A model generated the notes under the pieces. That model saw only the letters and a list, made by a program, of their open reading frames with translations. It made no database searches and had not been told where the DNA came from. Of a stretch of DNA of 64,000 nucleotides, positions 15,534-22,973 are shown piece after piece. The number at the start of each line of letters is the position of its first letter. The stretch's first letter is position 1. The DNA comes from Streptomyces antarcticus (GTDB lineage: Bacteria > Actinomycetota > Actinomycetes > Streptomycetales > Streptomycetaceae), in contig NZ_JAPNLM010000017.1 in the NCBI RefSeq assembly GCF_026627255.1, positions 1-64,000 on the forward strand, read 5' to 3'. Position numbers and translations under genes: made by a program.

Positions 15534-16022
15534 ATGGACCTGAACAGCTGGGACCGTTGGAGCCGCTACCGCTTCCGCAGCGTGTGGGACCTCGACGCGC
15601 CGCCCGCCCGCGTCTACGCCGTGCTGGAGCAGCCCGGCGAGTACCCGGCGTGGTGGCCGCAGATACGCCGGGTCCGGCCCGTCGACGACCGCACCGGCAC
15701 CGCGCTGGTCCGCTCGGTCCTCCCGTACGCCCTGCACGTCACGGCCACCGAGCTGTTGCGCGATCCCGGCCGGGGCGTCCTGGAGGTGGCGCTGCGCGGC
15801 GACATCGAGGGCTGGGCGCGCTGGACCGTACGGGCGCGGGGCGCGGCGGGCGGCGGACGCAGCCGCGCGCTGTACGAGCAGGAGGTCGAGGTGCGGCGGC
15901 CGCTGATGCGGCGGCTCGCGCTCCCCGGGCGGCCCGTGTTCCAGCTGAACCACGCGCTGATGATGCGGGCGGGACAGCGCGGTCTGGCGGCCCGGCTGGC
16001 GGCGCTCCCCGAAGCGGTTTGA
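15534..16022 (+). CDS. SRPBCC (START/polyketide-cyclase-like) family protein
   Basis: A 162-residue protein with the helix-grip pattern: an N-terminal strand (YRFRSVWDLDAPPARVYAVL), the conserved YPAWWPQIRRV and later strands ending in RRPLMRRLALPGRP plus a C-terminal helix. SRPBCC proteins bind hydrophobic ligands. The ATG at 15534 starts just before the first strand; a -10-like CAGACT ends 7 bases upstream, so the mRNA may be leaderless. It diverges from the membrane-protein gene across the 22-bp palindrome. Ligand unknown. Confidence 0.8.
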   Translation: MDLNSWDRWSRYRFRSVWDLDAPPARVYAVLEQPGEYPAWWPQIRRVRPVDDRTGTALVRSVLPYALHVTATELLRDPGRGVLEVALRGDIEGWARWTVRARGAAGGGRSRALYEQEVEVRRPLMRRLALPGRPVFQLNHALMMRAGQRGLAARLAALPEAV

Positions 16023-16047
16023 ACCAGCCCCGGGCCTTCTGTATTGT
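16019..16047 (+). promoter_or_regulatory. Promoter of tRNA-Val(CAC) copy 2
   Basis: TTGAAC (16019-16024) and TATTGT (16042-16047) are separated by exactly 17 bp. The -35 box overlaps the SRPBCC stop codon, and the tRNA begins 14 bases after the -10. Confidence 0.8.
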
Positions 16048-16060
16048 TCAGTCCGTTCCC

Positions 16061-16135
16061 GGGCGATTAGCTCAGCGGGAGAGCACTTCGTTCACACCGA
16101 AGGGGTCACTGGTTCGATCCCAGTATCGCCCACCA
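16061..16135 (+). tRNA. tRNA-Val (anticodon CAC), copy 2
   Basis: A 72-nt cloverleaf (16061-16132) plus encoded CCA (16133-16135). It differs from copy 1 at two positions, one in the D-loop and one in the T-loop. The anticodon loop TTCACAC gives CAC. Confidence 0.97.
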
Positions 16136-16204
16136 CGCATGACCCGGCTCGAACAGCGGGGCCGAACACAGGCCCCCGAGCAGGATCTTGACGGAGTACG
16201 TCGC

Positions 16205-16235
16205 AGGTCCCTTCCCCATCGGGGGAGGGACCTTT
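16205..16235. terminator. Terminator after tRNA-Val(CAC) copy 2
   Basis: A 13-bp stem with one G-U pair (16205-16217 with 16221-16233), a 3-base loop and a short T-run. It lies between the tRNA and the convergent exonuclease gene. Confidence 0.88.
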
Positions 16236-16254
16236 CGGCGTTCCGGGCCGCCTC

Positions 16255-16980
16255 CTACGCCGCCGTCGACAGGTCCGGCCGCAGCGGCCAGTGCGGATCG
16301 ACCGACTCCGGCGTGCCCTGCCGCGCGAACCACGCCTGGAGGCCGCGCGCCTGCGCCGCGTGCCACACCTGCTGGAGCGTGTGCAGCTCAGCCGGGCTCA
16401 GCCGCTCCAGCCGCCCCGCGAACCGGCGGCCCACCGCCCGTACGAGCTCCAGCGAGGCCATCGCGTCCGCGGCCGCGTCGTGCGCGGCCTCCAGCTCTAT
16501 CCCGTAGTGCGCGCACAGGTCGGTCAGCGTCCGGCGGCCCTTGCGGTACCGGTCCAGGTGCTTGTCCAGCACCCGCGGATCCAGCACCGTCAGCGGCCGG
16601 TTGTCCAGGTACCGCGACAGCGAGGACGCCCGGTGTCGGCGCAACTCCCGGTCCAGCAGCGTCAGATCGAACGGCGCGTTCATCACCACCACCGGCCGGC
16701 CCGCCACCTGCTGCTCCCCGAGCGCGCGGGCTATCTCCTCCACCACCGGCGCGGGCCAGCGTCCGTGCCGCTGGAGGTGCTCGTCGGTGAGCCCGTGCAC
16801 CTCCGTGGCGCCCGCGGGCACCGGGATGCCGGGATTGACGAGCCACCGGGTGGAGCGTACCCGGCCGCCCGCGCACTCCTGCACGACGAGCGCGGCGGAC
16901 ACGATCCGGTCCTGCTCGACGTCCACCCCGGTCGTCTCGGTGTCGAATGAGGCCAGCGGGCCCTCGTACCAGCGTGTCAT
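16255..16980 (-). CDS. DEDDh 3'-5' exonuclease (DnaQ/epsilon-like)
   Basis: A 241-residue RNase H-fold exonuclease with all DEDDh residues visible: Asp13 and Glu15 in SFDTETTG, Asp105 in NAPFDLTLLDREL, and His167 with Asp172 in AHDAAAD. It should remove nucleotides from 3' ends with two metal ions. It is a stand-alone protein, not fused to a polymerase or BRCT domain, so it could proofread, trim DNA or process RNA. The ATG at 16980 sits behind GAGGAG. It diverges from the DUF4365 gene across about 240 bp. Confidence 0.92.
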   Translation of the reverse strand: MTRWYEGPLASFDTETTGVDVEQDRIVSAALVVQECAGGRVRSTRWLVNPGIPVPAGATEVHGLTDEHLQRHGRWPAPVVEEIARALGEQQVAGRPVVVMNAPFDLTLLDRELRRHRASSLSRYLDNRPLTVLDPRVLDKHLDRYRKGRRTLTDLCAHYGIELEAAHDAAADAMASLELVRAVGRRFAGRLERLSPAELHTLQQVWHAAQARGLQAWFARQGTPESVDPHWPLRPDLSTAA

Positions 16981-17161
16981 GGCGAACTCCTCGTCCCCGG
17001 TCGGCAGATGGGGCGCACGCACCCGGGCGCCTCCGCCTCCGGACGTGCCACCCTTGCCCGCTTCGGTGATACCCGGGCTGTTTGCCCCGTACGCCGTTTG
17101 CGGGGACCCGACTGCGGAGACAACAACCCTGGGGGGCCGTGCACATGACCGGCCGTCACCT

Positions 17162-17189
17162 CACCCACCACCCACCACCCACCACCCAC
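17162..17189 (+). repeat. Four tandem copies of the 7-bp unit CACCCAC
   Basis: Four exact copies plus one base, lying 31-58 bp before the DUF4365 start codon, in its 5' leader or promoter. Confidence 0.95.
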
Positions 17190-17219
17190 CGCGGAGCCGG
17201 AAGGCACGGGGAGCCGGCC

Positions 17220-17822
17220 ATGGCGCTCGCACAGCCCGACCAGGGCGGGGTGCTGGCGGGGCAGATCGATGCGCGGACCGGTACGCCGGGCGAGCCGCGG
17301 ACCGGACCGCTGCGCGGCACACTCGCCACCACCGCCTGCATGGAGACCCTCCAGGTGGGCTACCTGCACGCCGTCGCCGCGGCGGCCGGATGCTCGCTGT
17401 CCCAGCCCTTCCCGGACAACGGCATCGACTGGCACGTCAGCCACGGCGCCCCCGAGCACGTCGTCGACGACGAGGTCACCGTCAAGGTGCAGCTCAAGGC
17501 GACGTACCAGATACCGCCCAGACCGGCCGGGCCCACCTTCTCCTTCACCCTCGACAACGAGCACCTGGTGAAGCTGGCCCGCACCCCGGTCGCCGTCCAC
17601 AAGATCCTCGTCGTGATGCTCGTCCCGCGGGAGCGCGACCAGTGGCTCGCCGCCGGGCACGACCGGCTCGACCTGAGGCACTGCTGCTACTGGACCAATC
17701 TCGCCGGGCACCCCGTGACCGGCCGGCGCCGGACCACCGTCCGGATCCCGACCACGCGGATCTTCGACGACCGGGCGCTGTGCGAGATCATGACCCGGGT
17801 CGGGTCGGGAGGGACACCTTGA
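17220..17822 (+). CDS. DUF4365-domain protein, putative PD-(D/E)xK-like nuclease
   Basis: A 200-residue protein. After a short Gly/Pro-rich N-terminus comes a helix with Glu42 (METLQVGYLH), a strand ending in Asp70 (NGIDWHV) and VKVQLKAT with Gln91 and Lys93. The E-D-QxK order matches the restriction-endonuclease-like core of DUF4365, where Q often replaces E. The second half (FSFTLDNEHLVKLA, KILVVMLVP) fits the same family. The ATG at 17220 lies behind GGGGAG. Its stop codon overlaps the next start by one base. It could cut nucleic acid; the family's biological role is not established. A possible earlier ATG exists at 17145 but would include the tandem repeat. Confidence 0.78.
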   Translation: MALAQPDQGGVLAGQIDARTGTPGEPRTGPLRGTLATTACMETLQVGYLHAVAAAAGCSLSQPFPDNGIDWHVSHGAPEHVVDDEVTVKVQLKATYQIPPRPAGPTFSFTLDNEHLVKLARTPVAVHKILVVMLVPRERDQWLAAGHDRLDLRHCCYWTNLAGHPVTGRRRTTVRIPTTRIFDDRALCEIMTRVGSGGTP

Positions 17823-19042
17823 TGCACCGGCACTCGCCGAACCTCGAACCGCTGCCGTCCACGCGCTACGCGGACCTCGCGCACCCCGCCGCACCCGATC
17901 CCGCGCAGGTCGACCCGGTGGTGCTCGGCGCCCTGCTGCGCCGGCACGGCTGGCTGCGCCGGGGCGGGGCCGCCGGCCGCTACGGGCGCTGGACCCCGCC
18001 CGCGGGCGGGTCCGGCGCCAGCCTCCTCGTCCCGGAGAGCCGGGCCTTCCCCGACTGCGGCGACCTGCTGGAGGAGGCGCTCACCGCGCTCTCGCGCAGC
18101 GCGGCGCCCTCCGCGCGGGAGGTGCTCTACGGGCTGAGCGTGCCGAGCGACGAGGTCCGCTGGGACCGGGAGAGCCCGCCCGGCCCGTACGGGCTGCGGT
18201 CCGAGGCGGCGTGGACGGCGCAGGAACAGCTCCGCTCGGCCGCCCGCCGGCTCCTGCTGGCCGGGGCCTTGGCGGACCGGGCGCGGGCCGGCTACTACGG
18301 CGCCCGGCACCGCGCGAAGGCCGAACGGGCCCTGGACGGCGTCCTGGTGGGCCCGGCTCCCGGGGCCCGGCGGCTCACCGCGTACGTCCCCGTGGACGGC
18401 GGGCGGGGCCTGGTGACCCGGCTCCACCACGCCCTGCACGCGACCCGCGAGGCCGTGGACTACCGGCGGGCCGCCGGCGGCATGGAGGCCTTCGACGCGG
18501 CCGTGGCGGCCGGGGCCAGCCGGGAGCTCGCCGACGCGCTGATCGCGCTGGTCCGGGGCACCGAGGGGGCCCGGATCGCGCTGGCCTGGGCGCCGGCGGC
18601 CGGGGTTCCGGCCGGGTGCGCGGCGCGGCCGGAACCGGTGGAGTTCTCGCCCGGCGACCTCCCGGTGCTGCGCGAGGCCGCCGCCCGCTACACCCGGGAC
18701 GAACCGGCCGTCCAGGTCAGCGTCACCGGCGCGGTGGTGCGGATGCGGCGCTCGGCCCCCGGGGGCGGGGGGACCGTACGGCTGCGGATCCTCGCCGGGG
18801 CGGACGTCCCGTACGTACGGGTGGCGCTGGAGGAGGAGGCGTACGGGGTGGCGGTCCACGCCCACCTGGCGGGGCTGCCCGTCAGGGTCGGCGGGCGGCT
18901 CCAGCGGCGGGGCGGCTTCCGGCGGCTGACGGACGCGGCGGAGGTCGTGCCGGTGCCGCTGGACGAGGTCGAGCGGGACCGGCTGCTGAAGTCGCTGGAC
19001 GGGGCGTTCGACGAGCCGGACGCGCTGCCGGGGGACGCGTAG
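17822..19042 (+). CDS. Unknown protein translationally coupled to the DUF4365 gene
   Basis: A 406-residue soluble protein I do not recognise. Its ATG shares a base with the upstream TGA, implying coupled translation and possibly a complex with the DUF4365 protein. Residues about 1-190 are mixed and basic. Residues 200-260 look helical. The last 130 residues look like a beta-rich module, with alternating strands in VQVSVTGAVVRMRRS, YVRVALEEEAYGVAVHAHL and PVRVGGRLQRRGGFRRL, reminiscent of small OB- or SH3-like barrels. It has no signal peptide or membrane segment. Partner or specificity subunit is only an inference. Confidence 0.72.
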   Translation: MHRHSPNLEPLPSTRYADLAHPAAPDPAQVDPVVLGALLRRHGWLRRGGAAGRYGRWTPPAGGSGASLLVPESRAFPDCGDLLEEALTALSRSAAPSAREVLYGLSVPSDEVRWDRESPPGPYGLRSEAAWTAQEQLRSAARRLLLAGALADRARAGYYGARHRAKAERALDGVLVGPAPGARRLTAYVPVDGGRGLVTRLHHALHATREAVDYRRAAGGMEAFDAAVAAGASRELADALIALVRGTEGARIALAWAPAAGVPAGCAARPEPVEFSPGDLPVLREAAARYTRDEPAVQVSVTGAVVRMRRSAPGGGGTVRLRILAGADVPYVRVALEEEAYGVAVHAHLAGLPVRVGGRLQRRGGFRRLTDAAEVVPVPLDEVERDRLLKSLDGAFDEPDALPGDA

Positions 19043-19135
19043 GCGTCCGGCCGGGGCGCCGACCCGGGCGGGAGCGGCCGCGGCCGCGGCCGCGCGTAGC
19101 CTGGGCACCCCCGCCCGCGACCCCGAGGAACCCGC

Positions 19136-19621
19136 ATGCCGAGCCTGCTCATCCGCCCGCTGGACCTGGCCGACGAGGCCACCGCGGGGACCGTGCACCG
19201 GATCGGCCGGGCGGCGTACGCGGTGGAGGCCGGGCTGATCGGATTCGAGGGCATCCCCGCCCTGCACGAGAGCCTCGACGAGATGCGGGCGCGGCCGCTG
19301 CGGTGGCTCGGCGCGGTGTCCGGCGAGGGCGTGCTCGCCGGCTTCCTCGCCTGGGAGGAGGAACCGGACGGCGCCGTCGGCGTCGACCGGCTCTGCGTGG
19401 ACCCGGCCTGGTTCCGCCGGGGCGTCGCCTCCCTGCTGCTGCGCCACGTACTGGCGGAGCTCTTCCCGGACCGCCGCGTCGAAGTCACCACGGGCGCCGA
19501 GAACGCCCCCGCGGTGACCCTGTACGAGCGCCTCGGCTTCCTCCGCGGCCCGGACTTCTCACCGGCCCCGGGGCTGCGCATGGCGTCGTTCGGCCGGCCG
19601 CCGGCGCCGGCCCGCGGCTGA
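19136..19621 (+). CDS. GNAT-family N-acetyltransferase
   Basis: A 161-residue single-domain GNAT. Motif A is VDRLCVDPAWFRRGVASLLLRHV (Arg-Gly-x-x acetyl-CoA loop shown here in part: RRGVAS), followed by ENAPAVTLYERLGF, the typical motif B. The ATG at 19136 is preceded by CCCGAGGAA, a usable ribosome binding site. It precedes thrS by 149 bp and is probably separate. Substrate unknown. Confidence 0.85.
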   Translation: MPSLLIRPLDLADEATAGTVHRIGRAAYAVEAGLIGFEGIPALHESLDEMRARPLRWLGAVSGEGVLAGFLAWEEEPDGAVGVDRLCVDPAWFRRGVASLLLRHVLAELFPDRRVEVTTGAENAPAVTLYERLGFLRGPDFSPAPGLRMASFGRPPAPARG

Positions 19622-19770
19622 GCCGCCCGATCGGGCGCCGGTCCGGACCGGGCCGCCCGGGGACCCCGGGGCGGACCCCGCCGATAACCGTTTAGGGGCG
19701 CCGCCCCTCCGCTCGGTACGATTCAGGTGCGCAGTGTTCGCTCGCGCGCCCCCTGAGTCAGGAGAGACCG

Positions 19771-21747
19771 GTGTCAGACGTCCGTGTGTTCATCCAACGC
19801 GATTCCGAGCGGGACGAGCGCGTGGTGGCCACGGGCACTACGGCGGCGGAGCTCTTCGCCGGCGAGCGCACCATCGTCGCCGCCCGCATCGCCGGTGAGC
19901 TGAAGGACCTCGCGTACGAGGTGAAGGACGGCGAGACCGTCGAGCCGGTGGAGATCTCCTCCGAGGACGGCCTGAACATCCTGCGCCACTCGGCCGCCCA
20001 CGTCATGGCGCAGGCCGTGCAGGAGCTGTTCCCCGAGGCCAAGCTGGGCATCGGCCCGCCGGTCCGGGACGGCTTCTACTACGACTTCGACGTCGCGAAG
20101 CCCTTCACCCCCGAGGACCTCAAGGTCATCGAGAAGAAGATGCAGGAGATCCAGAAGCGCGGGCAGCGCTTCTCCCGCCGCGTGGTCACCGACGAGGCGG
20201 CCCGCGAGGAGCTCGCGGACGAGCCGTACAAGCTGGAGCTCATCGGCATCAAGGGCTCCGCGTCGACCGACGACGGCGCGAACGTCGAGGTGGGCGCCGG
20301 CGAGCTGACCATCTACGACAACCTCGACCCGAAGACCGGCGACCTGTGCTGGAAGGACCTCTGCCGGGGTCCCCACCTGCCCACCACCCGCAACATCCCG
20401 GCCTTCAAGCTCATGCGCAACGCCGCCGCCTACTGGCGCGGCAGCGAGAAGAACCCGATGCTCCAGCGCATCTACGGCACCGCGTGGCCGTCGAAGGAGG
20501 AGCTGAAGGCCCACCTCGACTTCCTCGCCGAGGCCGAGAAGCGCGACCACCGCAAGCTCGGCAGCGAGCTCGACCTCTTCTCCGTCCCGGACGAGATCGG
20601 CTCCGGCCTGGCCGTCTTCCACCCGCGCGGCGGGATCATCCGCCGGACCATGGAGGACTACTCGCGCCGCCGGCACGAGGAGGAGGGCTACGAGTTCGTC
20701 TACACCCCGCACGCCACCAAGGGCGCCCTCTTCGAGAAGAGCGGCCACCTGGACTGGTACGCGGAGGGCATGTACCCCCCCATGCAGCTCGACGGTGGTA
20801 CCGACTACTACCTCAAGCCCATGAACTGCCCGATGCACAACCTGATCTTCGACGCGCGCGGCCGCTCCTACCGCGAACTGCCGCTGCGCCTCTTCGAGTT
20901 CGGCACCGTGTACCGGTACGAGAAGTCGGGCGTCGTGCACGGCCTGACCCGCGCCCGGGGCTTCACCCAGGACGACGCGCACATCTACTGCACCCGCGAG
21001 CAGATGGCGGAGGAGCTCGACCGCACGCTCACCTTCGTGCTGAACCTGCTCCGCGACTACGGCCTGACCGACTTCTACCTGGAGCTCTCCACCAAGGACC
21101 CGGAGAAGTTCGTCGGCTCGGACGAGGCCTGGGAGGAGGCCACCGCGGTCCTTCAGTCGGTCGCCGAGAAGCAGGGCCTGCCCCTGGTCCCGGACCCGGG
21201 CGGCGCCGCGTTCTACGGCCCGAAGATCTCCGTCCAGTGCCGTGATGCCATCGGCCGCACCTGGCAGATGTCGACCGTCCAGCTCGACTTCAACCTGCCG
21301 GAACGCTTCAACCTGGAGTACACCGCGCCGGACGGCTCGCGCCAGCGGCCGGTCATGATCCACCGTGCGCTGTTCGGCTCGATCGAGCGGTTCTTCGCCG
21401 TGCTGCTGGAGCACTACGCGGGCGCCATGCCGCCGTGGCTGGCCCCGGTCCAGGCGGTCGGCATCCCGATCGGCGACGGGCACGTGGAGTACCTGCAGGA
21501 GTTCGCCGCCGAGGCGAAGAAGCAGGGCCTGCGGGTCGAGGTGGACGCCTCCTCCGACCGGATGCAGAAGAAGATCAGGAACCATCAGAAGCTCAAGGTG
21601 CCGTTCATGGTCATCGTCGGTGACGAGGACATGGCCGCGGGCACCGTCTCCTTCCGCTACCGCGACGGTTCGCAGGAGAACGGCATCGCGAAGGACGAGG
21701 CCCTGGCCAAGCTGGCGAAGGCAGTCGCGGACCGCGTCCAGGTCTGA
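19771..21747 (+). CDS. thrS: Threonyl-tRNA synthetase
   Basis: A 658-residue class II aminoacyl-tRNA synthetase of normal length. It has an N-terminal TGS domain (1-65), the editing domain with HSAAH (His73, His77), the catalytic core with MNCPMHN and FRELPLRLFEFG-type motif 2, and a C-terminal anticodon-binding domain. It charges tRNA-Thr in the cytoplasm. The GTG at 19771 follows AGGAGAG. The upstream 149 bp holds a -10-like TACGAT (19717-19722) but no T-box-like leader. A terminator follows. Confidence 0.98.
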   Translation: MSDVRVFIQRDSERDERVVATGTTAAELFAGERTIVAARIAGELKDLAYEVKDGETVEPVEISSEDGLNILRHSAAHVMAQAVQELFPEAKLGIGPPVRDGFYYDFDVAKPFTPEDLKVIEKKMQEIQKRGQRFSRRVVTDEAAREELADEPYKLELIGIKGSASTDDGANVEVGAGELTIYDNLDPKTGDLCWKDLCRGPHLPTTRNIPAFKLMRNAAAYWRGSEKNPMLQRIYGTAWPSKEELKAHLDFLAEAEKRDHRKLGSELDLFSVPDEIGSGLAVFHPRGGIIRRTMEDYSRRRHEEEGYEFVYTPHATKGALFEKSGHLDWYAEGMYPPMQLDGGTDYYLKPMNCPMHNLIFDARGRSYRELPLRLFEFGTVYRYEKSGVVHGLTRARGFTQDDAHIYCTREQMAEELDRTLTFVLNLLRDYGLTDFYLELSTKDPEKFVGSDEAWEEATAVLQSVAEKQGLPLVPDPGGAAFYGPKISVQCRDAIGRTWQMSTVQLDFNLPERFNLEYTAPDGSRQRPVMIHRALFGSIERFFAVLLEHYAGAMPPWLAPVQAVGIPIGDGHVEYLQEFAAEAKKQGLRVEVDASSDRMQKKIRNHQKLKVPFMVIVGDEDMAAGTVSFRYRDGSQENGIAKDEALAKLAKAVADRVQV

Positions 21748-21769
21748 TCCGAGCAGAGCGCGCACGGCG

Positions 21770-21804
21770 GGCCCCCGGGAGGCGATCACTTTCCCGGGGG
21801 CCTT
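21770..21804 (+). terminator. thrS terminator
   Basis: An 11-bp perfect stem (21770-21780 with 21792-21802), an 11-base loop and TT after the right arm. Confidence 0.85.
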
Positions 21805-21840
21805 CCTCGTCCGCTCGGGCAAGGTCATATGCTGCATCCC

Positions 21841-22389
21841 ATGACGATTGAGCCGGAGCAGCAGATCGGGGTGGGCACGCAGGACGCGTTCCAGCGTCTG
21901 TGGACGCCCCACCGGATGGCCTACATCCAGGGGGAGAACAAGCCGACCGGCCCGGAGGCCGGGGACGGCTGCCCCTTCTGCGGGATTCCGGAGATGTCGG
22001 ACCAGGACGGGCTGGTCGTGGCGCGCGGCCGGCACGTGTACGCGGTGCTGAACCTCTACCCGTACAACGGCGGCCACCTGATGGTGGTCCCCTACCGGCA
22101 CGTCGCCGACTACACCGAGCTCGACGGGCCGGAGACGGCGGAGCTGGCCGACCTCACCAAGCGGGCGATGGTCGCGCTGCGCAAGGCGTCCGGGGCGCAC
22201 GGCTTCAACATCGGCATGAACCAGGGCGCGGCCGCGGGGGCGGGCATCGCCGCGCACCTGCACCAGCACATCGTCCCCCGCTGGGGCGGCGACACGAACT
22301 TCATGCCGGTGGTCGGACACACCAAGGTGCTGCCCCAACTCCTCGCGGACACCCGCCGGATGCTCGCCGACGCCTGGCCCGTCGACTAG
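21841..22389 (+). CDS. HIT-domain nucleotide hydrolase/transferase (Ap4A phosphorylase-like)
   Basis: A 182-residue HIT superfamily protein. The catalytic triad HLHQHIVPRW is near residue 137. A zinc-type CPFC occurs near residue 45 and the substrate-binding NLYPYNGGHLMVVPYRH in the middle. Actinobacterial members of this type cleave diadenosine polyphosphates (AP4A phosphorylase-like). The ATG at 21841 is used; an ATG four codons upstream (21829) has a better AAGG spacing and may be the true start. The gene converges on DUF1992 with only 21 bp between. Confidence 0.88.
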   Translation: MTIEPEQQIGVGTQDAFQRLWTPHRMAYIQGENKPTGPEAGDGCPFCGIPEMSDQDGLVVARGRHVYAVLNLYPYNGGHLMVVPYRHVADYTELDGPETAELADLTKRAMVALRKASGAHGFNIGMNQGAAAGAGIAAHLHQHIVPRWGGDTNFMPVVGHTKVLPQLLADTRRMLADAWPVD

Positions 22390-22410
22390 GCCCGCGGGCC
22401 AGGCCGCCGG

Positions 22411-22848
22411 CTAGGCCGGTCCGGCGCCGGTCCCGGCTCGGCCGGGGGCCCGGTCCCCGCGCTCGCGCCAGGTGCGCAGCACGGCCTCCACGTCGAACTC
22501 CGTCAGGTTCAGCGGAGGTCCCGGCGGCGGCCTGCGCAGGGCCGCGCGGATCTTCTCGTTGACCTCGGTGAGGATGGCCCGCACCTGGCGCTCGGAGCGG
22601 GCCGCCAGGGCCTTCACCAGCGCGTCCTCGGCCTCCTTGCGGAGCGCGAGGGCCGGCGGCAGGACGGCGAACCCCTCGCGGTGCAGCTTCCCCTTGACCC
22701 ACCACAGCTCGTCGTACGGGGCGTCGAGCGAGGCGAGCGGCTTCCCGTACCCGGGAAGGTCCTCGAAGTCCCCGCGGGCGGCGGCCTCCCGGATCTGCCG
22801 GTCCACGAATGTCTCGAAGTCGACGCCAGGCGGTTTGCGCTCGGTCAC
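22411..22848 (-). CDS. DUF1992 (DnaJ-C28-like) domain protein
   Basis: A 145-residue protein with the signature DRQIREAAARGDFEDLPGYG near residue 16, KPL and a later basic helix (LRKEAEDALVKALAARSER). This matches DUF1992, also found in the eukaryotic DNAJC28 protein. No J-domain is present. The Pro-rich C-terminus is likely disordered. Function is not known. Confidence 0.88.
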   Translation of the reverse strand: MTERKPPGVDFETFVDRQIREAAARGDFEDLPGYGKPLASLDAPYDELWWVKGKLHREGFAVLPPALALRKEAEDALVKALAARSERQVRAILTEVNEKIRAALRRPPPGPPLNLTEFDVEAVLRTWRERGDRAPGRAGTGAGPA

Positions 22849-22973
22849 GGGTCGCTCCTCCGGTGCGTACGGATGCCCTGGGCTGCGCCTTCAGCGTAAC
22901 CGGGAGCCCGTCGCCCCGGCCGGGCGGGTCGGCCGCGGCCGGGGGAGGGGCGGCACGATCCGAAAGAGGCGCC

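Noticed and set aside
16136..16254. A small gene between tRNA-Val(CAC) copy 2 and the exonuclease
   Set aside because: Only a terminator and short GC-rich sequence are present; the open frames lack starts and protein-like composition.
19622..19770. A T-box or other riboswitch upstream of thrS
   Set aside because: The gap is only 149 bp and shows no T-box sequence or specifier stem; only a 7-bp dyad is present.
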